Source: Desulfuromusa sp. (lineage in GTDB: Bacteria; Desulfobacterota; Desulfuromonadia; Desulfuromonadales; Geopsychrobacteraceae). Taken from it: a stretch of 64,000 bases of DNA. Shown in pieces: positions 22,171-29,564 of the stretch. The translations under genes were made by a program, and so were the position numbers. Every line of letters starts with the position of its first letter. The first letter of the stretch is position 1. The stretch is from contig JADGDX010000004.1 of NCBI GenBank assembly GCA_016744675.1, positions 1 through 64,000 on the forward strand, given 5' to 3'. The notes under the pieces are model-generated. The model had not been told where the DNA came from. It worked only from the letters and a program-made list of their open reading frames with translations, and searched no databases.

Positions 22171-22506
22171 ATGAAACTTAATATGACCGAACAAGGTGAT
22201 ATTGTCACAATTAGTATTGATGAAGAACGTATGGATGCCCACAACAGTGGTGACCTTAAAGAGAAGATGCTGCAACTATTTGATGAAGGAAAGTGTAGCC
22301 TTGTCATTGATTTAAGTGCAGTTCGATTTATCGATTCTTCAGGTCTAGGGGCTTTAGTTTCTGGCTTTAAAAATGCCAGTGCCAGAGAAGGAAATCTTAA
22401 GCTTTGCTGTCTGCAACCTCAGGTTCGCTCAATGTTTGAACTAACACGCTTACACCGCGTTTTTGAAATTTTTACAAACCAAGACGAAGCCCTAAATAGC
22501 TTCTGA
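22171..22506 (+). CDS. STAS-domain anti-sigma factor antagonist
   Basis: LVIDLSAVRFIDSSGLGALVSGFKNA with phosphorylatable DSSGLG. Confidence 0.94.
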   Translation: MKLNMTEQGDIVTISIDEERMDAHNSGDLKEKMLQLFDEGKCSLVIDLSAVRFIDSSGLGALVSGFKNASAREGNLKLCCLQPQVRSMFELTRLHRVFEIFTNQDEALNSF

Positions 22507-22515
22507 GAGTCATCT

Positions 22516-22938
22516 ATGTCCAGAGAGGTCAAAGTTGATATAACGGTTCCCAATCAAACTAAGTACCTAGGAATGATTGGAAGAATCGGTGAGAGTATCG
22601 CCTACTCCTTGAAATCATTTCAGGGGAATCGGCGCGAACTCGCCTACCATATCAATCTTGTCCTGACGGAAGCTCTTGCAAATGCGATAAGCCATGCAAA
22701 CGAATTTGATCCTGACAAAGATGTCAGAGTATTGATCTCAGCCTCTGATCAAGAATTGAAAATTAAAGTTTTTGATCAGGGGCTTGGGTTTGACATTGAA
22801 ACACTATCAAAACTTAAAGCAAAAGCAAGCGATGAGGGTGGGCGTGGTGTTCAGCTTATTTTTAAGCTCATGGACAAAGTTCGATATCTGCGAGAAGGCG
22901 ACTGCAACGTTCTTGAAATGCTTAAGTATCTCCATTAA
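22516..22938 (+). CDS. RsbW-like anti-sigma serine kinase (HATPase)
   Basis: LVLTEALANAISHANEFD, VFDQGLGFD, GGRGVQLIFKLMD. Confidence 0.92.
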   Translation: MSREVKVDITVPNQTKYLGMIGRIGESIAYSLKSFQGNRRELAYHINLVLTEALANAISHANEFDPDKDVRVLISASDQELKIKVFDQGLGFDIETLSKLKAKASDEGGRGVQLIFKLMDKVRYLREGDCNVLEMLKYLH

Positions 22939-22940
22939 TT

Positions 22941-24296
22941 TTATTGATTCTCTTCAACCCCATACTCCTTGAGCTTACGTCTTAGTGTTAGGCGATTGAT
23001 ACCTAAGATATCAGCCGTATGAGTTTTGTTGTGCTCTGTCCGCTTATAAACCGATAGCACATGTTTCTTTTCTACCTCAGAAAGAGAAACCATCTCCTCT
23101 GCGGCTAACTTCCCCTCACCACAACACCCAACCAAGGCCAAATCATCAGGGGATATCTTGCCCCCTTCATGGAGAAGAGTCGTTCGCTCAATCACGTTTT
23201 TCAGCTCTCTGACATTCCCAGGCCAAGAATGTTTCTTCAAACACGTTAAGGATTCACTACTAAATTCACAACGTTTGTCGAGGCTATGTAACAAAAACTC
23301 CTCAAGAAACAGATTGGCTAAAACAGGGATATCTTCGGGATGTTCGCGTAAAGGTGGAACACGAATTGGAAACACATTCAAACGGTAAAAAAGGTCCTCA
23401 CGGAAAAGCCCCTTTTTAATCCGCTCAAACAAATCTCTATTTGTTGCCGTTACAATTCTGACATTCACCTGAATTGATTGTTGCCCGCCAATCCGGGTGA
23501 CTGTCATATCCTCTAGAACCCGAAGCAGCTTAGCCTGTAACCCCGGTTCCATTTCAGCAATTTCATCTAAAAATAACGTTCCGTGGTCCGCAAGTTCAAA
23601 AAGCCCCTTCTGACGACTCCGTGCATCAGTATAAGCCCCCTTTTCGTGTCCAAAAAGTTCATTTTCTAATAACGATGCCGGTAAGGCAGCACAATTAATC
23701 TTAAGAAGGGGGCCTTCACGCCGAGCACTTTGATAATGGATGGCTTCTGCCACCAACTCTTTTCCGACACCACTCTCTCCAAGAATAAGAGTTGTTGTTG
23801 TGTCTGCTTTAGCGACCAATAGAATTTCTTGCCTTATCTTGCTTAATGCATTGGACTCACCAATTAATCGTGTCCATGACTGCTTGTTTCGCTGTTTTTC
23901 TCGCAATCTGAAAGAATTAACTTCCCCCCGAAGTTGCCGTGTATCCATCGCCCTCTCAACGATCAATTGCATTTCATCAAGATCGAAGGGCTTATTGATA
24001 TAGTCATAAGCTCCAAGCTTTAATGCATGAACAGCTGTTTGAACTTCTGGATAAGCAGTCGCAACAATCACCAGCAAAGATTTCAAATCTGAAATTTCCG
24101 AGAGGAGATCGAGCCCTGACCCATCGGGCAATTTCATATCCAGAATCATCAAATCGAAGTTATGCCGAGCCAATTGTTTACGAGCACAACGGAGATTTTC
24201 TGCCCCTATCGCTTCATAACCTTCCTGCTTAAAAAAATCGACCAGACTATCACGCAAAACTTCTTCATCTTCTACGATTATAATGCGCCCGCGCAT
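22941..24296 (-). CDS. NtrC-family sigma54-dependent response regulator
   Basis: REC domain (LMILDMKLPDGSG), AAA+ GESGVGKELVAEAIH, loop GAYTDA, C-terminal Fis-type HTH. Confidence 0.95.
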   Translation of the reverse strand: MRGRIIIVEDEEVLRDSLVDFFKQEGYEAIGAENLRCARKQLARHNFDLMILDMKLPDGSGLDLLSEISDLKSLLVIVATAYPEVQTAVHALKLGAYDYINKPFDLDEMQLIVERAMDTRQLRGEVNSFRLREKQRNKQSWTRLIGESNALSKIRQEILLVAKADTTTTLILGESGVGKELVAEAIHYQSARREGPLLKINCAALPASLLENELFGHEKGAYTDARSRQKGLFELADHGTLFLDEIAEMEPGLQAKLLRVLEDMTVTRIGGQQSIQVNVRIVTATNRDLFERIKKGLFREDLFYRLNVFPIRVPPLREHPEDIPVLANLFLEEFLLHSLDKRCEFSSESLTCLKKHSWPGNVRELKNVIERTTLLHEGGKISPDDLALVGCCGEGKLAAEEMVSLSEVEKKHVLSVYKRTEHNKTHTADILGINRLTLRRKLKEYGVEENQ

Positions 24297-26248
24297 TCGC
24301 TACCTCCCCGAGGAAAAACAATGATCGCCTCAACACCCACCTGAGATCTGTCTTTCAAACTAACTTCTCCCCTTAGTTCATCAACCAACTGTTTTACAAT
24401 AGCTAGACCCAAACCCGTCCCATATGACTTACTCGTGACCAAAGGTTCAAACAATTGATCAATAAGATCTTCTGGCAAACCACAGCCATTATCAAGCACC
24501 CTTACCTCGATCAGATCTTCAATAGTATCTACAAATACATCAACCTGCCCTCCAACTTCACAAGCTTGCAAAGCGTTTAAAATAAGATTCATAAATATTT
24601 GATGAAGGTGTTGTGCCTTTGAGCAAACGAGAAAAGGAGCATCAGGTAAATGTAATTGCAGATCAATTTCCATTCGATCCGCTTCTTCGCAAAGGATAAA
24701 TGCTAAATCGCGTAATACTTGATTTATATCTGTCCCTTCTTTCTCAAAGTTTTGCTGTGGTTTCAGATTTCCTCTCAAATGACCAATAAAAGCTCCCAAG
24801 CGATCAACTAATTTTAGCATTTTAGCAATATCGGTCTGAAGGTCAGGATCAAGTTCCTTACGTCTTTGCAACATCTGCAATTTAATTCGCAATCCTGCTA
24901 GGGGGTTACCAATTTCATGAGCGACAGTTGCAGATAACATCCCCAAAGAGGAGAGTCTATTCGCCTGAAGAAGCTGTTTTTCGAGCGTATCCATCAAGAT
25001 TTTTGCATTATCAGCTTCTTCTTGAGTCCGTCTGAGGTCTGCAACTTTAAGCTCAACTTCATCCTTCAAAAGAGCATTCCAATGGGTCAGCTCTCTATGT
25101 GACTCTTTTTGTGCTTGTGCCATCTCATTTAAAGCATGAGAAAGCTGTCCCAACTCATCACGACTGCGAATGTCTGAACGTACGTCAAAATGACCACCTG
25201 CAACTTGATTAGCGAATTTCGACAAGCGATGAATAGGAAGGCTGAAGGTTCGAGCGGCAGCAATTGCCAGCCCAGAGACAATAATTGCAATAAAGATTAA
25301 AGAAAAAATGAAAGTTTGTTTTAACTGATAAATCTGAGTATATAAATGCTTTTGCGGATAACTAATTGTCAAATACCATAAGCGGTCAGAACCTGCACTC
25401 ACAGGCGTTATTGCTTGAATATCGGTTCCAGATGTTGAAATCTGCACCCCATCATCGGGCCTGAGAAACTCAGAAAACTCGGTATCGGTATGATTCAACT
25501 CTGACATTTCTGCGCAGGTAAAATGTGATTGGCCAAACTTATTCTCCATTTTGACAAATTGACGCCCTTGGTTGAGCAATAAGACCCTTGCCTCGTCCAC
25601 AGAAACCAACTGTTCCAGAGTTGAAAACAGTTTTTCCCCAAAAACATTAACTACGACCAACCCCAAAATTTCTCCAGCTTTATCAGCAATTGGAGTTGCA
25701 ATTCGAACGACGAGATTATTAGGAACTTCAATTTGACCAAATTCAATATTCAGATCAAGATGCGAGACATATGTCTTACCCGCAGCATACTGAAAAGCCT
25801 CCTGAACATAATAACGATCGCCTTTATATTGTAATTGTGAATCAGGGACCAAAAAAGGTTGGCCATCGACATTATTAATTCGCAGTTGCTCATAGCCATC
25901 TATTGAAATAAATCGTAATTGGTAATAGTCCTTCTCAACCATAATGGCTGCCAAAAATTCATTCTGAACGAGACTCCACTGATCAGCCTCCATTCCATCC
26001 TGCAAACTCCGTTGTAAAAAACGGGCAAGAGAACGAACATCCCTCTTCACACCATTAAGGTAATCCTCTATAGCACTCGCTGCCGTTACGGCTTCAACCT
26101 GCAGACTTCGCTTCACCTGCCCCTGTAAAACCTTTTCTATCTTACCGATAAAAAAATTCCCTAGAATCAAGAGGGGAACAAGCGCCAAACCTAAGAAAGC
26201 AACCAGCATTTTTTTTCGAATTGAAAAAGAAAACTGAGGAATCCACAT
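24278..26248 (-). CDS. Membrane sensor histidine kinase (extracytoplasmic sensor, HAMP, HisKA, HATPase)
   Basis: ATVAHEIGNPLAGLRIKLQML; VLDNGCGLPEDLIDQLFEPLVTSKSYGTGLGLAIVKQ; overlaps regulator ORF. Confidence 0.94.
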   Translation of the reverse strand: MWIPQFSFSIRKKMLVAFLGLALVPLLILGNFFIGKIEKVLQGQVKRSLQVEAVTAASAIEDYLNGVKRDVRSLARFLQRSLQDGMEADQWSLVQNEFLAAIMVEKDYYQLRFISIDGYEQLRINNVDGQPFLVPDSQLQYKGDRYYVQEAFQYAAGKTYVSHLDLNIEFGQIEVPNNLVVRIATPIADKAGEILGLVVVNVFGEKLFSTLEQLVSVDEARVLLLNQGRQFVKMENKFGQSHFTCAEMSELNHTDTEFSEFLRPDDGVQISTSGTDIQAITPVSAGSDRLWYLTISYPQKHLYTQIYQLKQTFIFSLIFIAIIVSGLAIAAARTFSLPIHRLSKFANQVAGGHFDVRSDIRSRDELGQLSHALNEMAQAQKESHRELTHWNALLKDEVELKVADLRRTQEEADNAKILMDTLEKQLLQANRLSSLGMLSATVAHEIGNPLAGLRIKLQMLQRRKELDPDLQTDIAKMLKLVDRLGAFIGHLRGNLKPQQNFEKEGTDINQVLRDLAFILCEEADRMEIDLQLHLPDAPFLVCSKAQHLHQIFMNLILNALQACEVGGQVDVFVDTIEDLIEVRVLDNGCGLPEDLIDQLFEPLVTSKSYGTGLGLAIVKQLVDELRGEVSLKDRSQVGVEAIIVFPRGGSECAGAL

Positions 26249-26428
26249 ATTAATTAAGTTCCTAATGAATGATCAAAAAAACAAAGAAACAAGATTAACG
26301 GTAAATAAAACTCAACAAGATCAAAGATACCACAAGTGGCGATTATTGTACCATCGAGACGGTTCATTTATTACCAGCTGAGACATGAAGTTAAAACCAA
26401 CTCCTTGTTTTTACATATACATTATGTA

Positions 26429-26444
26429 TGGCACAATTTCTGCT
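26429..26444 (+). promoter_or_regulatory. Sigma54 (-24/-12) promoter
   Basis: TGGCACAATTTCTGCT: GG and GC elements separated by exactly 10 bp, upstream of the cytochrome operon. Confidence 0.75.
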
Positions 26445-26599
26445 TTGTTTATTATTGCAATAGGAGAACCAAGATAATTTTTCTCCTTACGTCAATAATA
26501 GTTTAGAAGAACCCCGTTAAATCAAACAGAAACTTTATAGAATTATAAAAAGCAGCCTTTGTCAGCTCATTAATACTTTGACTTTGGAGAGATCTTCAC

Positions 26600-27259
26600 A
26601 TGGGAAACAATGGGAAAAAAACTCATTTTGAGCAAGGTGAGTTCTGGAAAAAAGTTATTCTTCCAGGCACCGTTATTCTTCTCCTTTTTTTTATTTTCTG
26701 GGGGGACAGCAAACCTCCCATCCCTAGTCCTGTTCCCCTAAATGCTGAATGGTACTCACCAGAAACAGCTCGTGGAGAGATCCTGGTAAATACAGTTATG
26801 CCTGGAAACTGCTTTATTTGCCACAGTGTACAAATTCCCGATCCCACAACGATTAGCCCTCAGTTTGCCCACATAACTGTGAAGCTCGAACATGGCGTTA
26901 ATGATCGTTGCTACAACTGCCATCATATTTATGATCGCGACAGCCTTGCTGGCGACGGTGAATCAAAAATATCGTTTGCAACTCCAGAAAGGTTGTGCGC
27001 TCGTTGTCACGGTATAATTGTTCGCGATTGGAAGGACGGGACTCATGGATTAAGGCAAGGAGGATGGTTAGTCAAAGGCGGAAAAGACCCCGTTAACTTT
27101 ACCTGTACCGAATGCCATGACCCACATACACCACAATTTAAATATATGCATGCGGCACCAGCACCAACCTGGCCAGAGAAAACGCTTCGCCAAAGCCGAC
27201 AATCTGATGATGACCCTAAGTCAGCCTTTTTGACTGAATCTATCCAGGAGAGATTCTGA
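26600..27259 (+). CDS. Membrane-anchored tetraheme c-type cytochrome
   Basis: N-terminal TM; four CXXCH motifs (CFICH, CYNCH, CARCH, CTECH). Confidence 0.92.
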   Translation: MGNNGKKTHFEQGEFWKKVILPGTVILLLFFIFWGDSKPPIPSPVPLNAEWYSPETARGEILVNTVMPGNCFICHSVQIPDPTTISPQFAHITVKLEHGVNDRCYNCHHIYDRDSLAGDGESKISFATPERLCARCHGIIVRDWKDGTHGLRQGGWLVKGGKDPVNFTCTECHDPHTPQFKYMHAAPAPTWPEKTLRQSRQSDDDPKSAFLTESIQERF

Positions 27260-28209
27260 TGAGTAAGGAAGAGCAAAATAATCACGATGAGACAAACCAA
27301 AACCCGCAAGAACCGACTATCAGCCGTCGCTATTTCCTTGCTGGATCTGCTTGTCTCTCTGTCGCCACTGCCGTTTCTTTATCCCCACTTCTCAATGCAG
27401 AAGAAGTCCCCTCAAGTGAGGACTTAATTCAAAAACACTACAAAGAATTAAGCACAGAAGAAAAAAAAGAAATCTTTGCCAAACTTGAGTCTGAAATCAA
27501 TCAACAATATGGGGTGACCGCAAAAATTTCTGACCCAGCTCCACTAGACGGAGTTGAATTTGCTTACGTACTTAATCTTGGCCGCTGCATTGGTTGTCGA
27601 AAATGTGTTTATGCCTGCATGGATGAAAACAATCAGTCAAGAAGCCCACAAAAACAATATATCCGTGTCATGAAAATGAAAAAAGGGACGATTAACTTAG
27701 AAACATCCAGTCATGACTATCCTGAGAAAGAAGCTTCTAGCAAAGATCATTTTTATATGCCTGTTGCTTGTCAGCAATGTCGCGAACCCAAGTGTATTGA
27801 GGTGTGCCCGGTAAAAGCGACTTGGAAGGAAAAGGATGGCATCGTCGTCGTTGACTATAACTGGTGCATAGGTTGTCGCTATTGTGAAGCCGCTTGTCCC
27901 TACCATGCGCGACGCTTTAATTTTGCCAAGCCACAAATTCCAAAACAAGAAATCAATCCAGATATGGGCTATTTATCAAATAGACCGCGCTACATGGGGG
28001 TCATGGAAAAATGTACCTTCTGCCTACACAAAACCCGACGTGGAGAATACCCCTCTTGCATGGAAGTTTGCCCAACAGGGTCGCGTAAATTTGGCAACAT
28101 TAGAGATCCAGAAAGTGAAGTTAGAAAAATCATTGAGCAGGAACGGGTCTTTGTCCTCAAGCAAGAAGTTGGAACATTACCGAAATTTTACTACACCTTT
28201 GCTAAATAG
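27259..28209 (+). CDS. Periplasmic 4x[4Fe-4S] ferredoxin-like subunit with Tat signal (DmsB/HybA/NrfC type)
   Basis: SRRYFLAGS twin-arginine signal; CIGCRKCVYAC, CQQCREPKCIEVC, CIGCRYCEAAC, CTFCLHKTRRGEYPSCMEVC. Confidence 0.94.
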   Translation: MSKEEQNNHDETNQNPQEPTISRRYFLAGSACLSVATAVSLSPLLNAEEVPSSEDLIQKHYKELSTEEKKEIFAKLESEINQQYGVTAKISDPAPLDGVEFAYVLNLGRCIGCRKCVYACMDENNQSRSPQKQYIRVMKMKKGTINLETSSHDYPEKEASSKDHFYMPVACQQCREPKCIEVCPVKATWKEKDGIVVVDYNWCIGCRYCEAACPYHARRFNFAKPQIPKQEINPDMGYLSNRPRYMGVMEKCTFCLHKTRRGEYPSCMEVCPTGSRKFGNIRDPESEVRKIIEQERVFVLKQEVGTLPKFYYTFAK

Positions 28210-28258
28210 TTGTTGGGGAAGAATTATCACTACCAACAACCGCAAAAAGGGTTAAGAA

Positions 28259-29470
28259 ATGAATACAGGTTTTCCAAAAGTTTTCAATGATCTGGCAAAA
28301 ACGGTTCTGCTCGGCAACCGAACCTATTCCTTGTGGATGTTTGTGTTGATTGCCATTAGCTTGCTTGGCCTCAATGCCTTCAGTCGACAATTAGCTCATG
28401 GTTTGTATACAACAGGAATGGGTGATGAGGTGTCATGGGGCTTATATATCTCCAACTTCGCCTTTTTAGTCGGTATGGCTGCAGCAGCTGTCATGATGGT
28501 CATTCCAGCTTACATATTTAAAGATGAAGAAATTCACAAAGTCGTCATATTCACTGAACTTTGGGCGATTGCTGCGCTGGTCATGTGTCTTCTCTTTGTT
28601 ACAGCAGATATCGGTCGACCAGACCGACTCTGGCATATGTTTCCCGTAATTGGAGTCTTCAACTGGCCAACATCCATGCTCACCTGGGATGTTCTTGTCT
28701 TAAATGGCTACCTCTTACTCAATCTCTATGTCTGTGGTTACGTCCTCTATAAAAAATATATGGGACAAAAACTTGTTGCAAAGCATTACATACCAATCGT
28801 ATTTCTCGCAATTGCATGGGCCCCACTCATTCACACAATCACCGCATTTTTATTCCAGGGTTTAGGTGCAAGACCATTTTGGCATAGCGGCCTGATAGCG
28901 CCTCGTTTTCTCGCTTCAGCATTTGCTGCCGGGCCAGCGTTCATTATTCTTGTATTTAAAATCATGGATCACTATAAGTGTTGCACAATTCACAAAGATG
29001 TTATTGCCAAAATTCGCATTATTGTCACTGTCAGTCTCCTCGTTAACCTGCTCTTGGTTGGGTCTGAGTTATTTACAGAACTTTATTCAGGATCAGAGCA
29101 TTCCATCCATTTAAGCTTCTTACTCGGTTTTCACGGAAAAAGCGTTCTGGCGCCATGGATATGGTCTGCTATAGCACTAAATGTTATAGCAGCTGCTATT
29201 CTTCTTTTACCTGCTCGTGAAAACCCACGATTCCTAACGATTGCATGTGTCATGATTATTATCGGAATTTGGGTTGAAAAAGGCCTTGGATTTGTCATCT
29301 CCGGGTTTATTCCAACTCCTCTTGGTGATTTTGTTCAATACCAACCCACTCTTAACGAATTAACTGTCTGTTTCGGTATTCTTGCCTTTGGGCTCTTAAT
29401 TTATACAGCTCTGTTGAAAATTGCAGTGCCGATTATCAATGGTCAGCTTTGTCAGAGAAAGGTTGATTAG
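28259..29470 (+). CDS. NrfD/PsrC-family membrane quinone-interacting subunit
   Basis: Polytopic; GMGDEVSWGLYISNFAFLVGMAAAAVMMV; follows the FeS subunit. Confidence 0.92.
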   Translation: MNTGFPKVFNDLAKTVLLGNRTYSLWMFVLIAISLLGLNAFSRQLAHGLYTTGMGDEVSWGLYISNFAFLVGMAAAAVMMVIPAYIFKDEEIHKVVIFTELWAIAALVMCLLFVTADIGRPDRLWHMFPVIGVFNWPTSMLTWDVLVLNGYLLLNLYVCGYVLYKKYMGQKLVAKHYIPIVFLAIAWAPLIHTITAFLFQGLGARPFWHSGLIAPRFLASAFAAGPAFIILVFKIMDHYKCCTIHKDVIAKIRIIVTVSLLVNLLLVGSELFTELYSGSEHSIHLSFLLGFHGKSVLAPWIWSAIALNVIAAAILLLPARENPRFLTIACVMIIIGIWVEKGLGFVISGFIPTPLGDFVQYQPTLNELTVCFGILAFGLLIYTALLKIAVPIINGQLCQRKVD

Positions 29471-29564
29471 TAACAACTGCCAGCTTTCAATTGCTTCCCC
29501 TTGATTGAAATTCTTGACATCAGGCGGGAACATATTTCAACCAGTACGAAAAAGGGAGGTAAAT

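Noticed and set aside
26298-26375. Near-complementary GGTAAATAAA and TTTATTACC as possible enhancer half-sites
   Set aside because: One-base indel, widely separated and AT-rich; not distinguishable from chance without comparative data.
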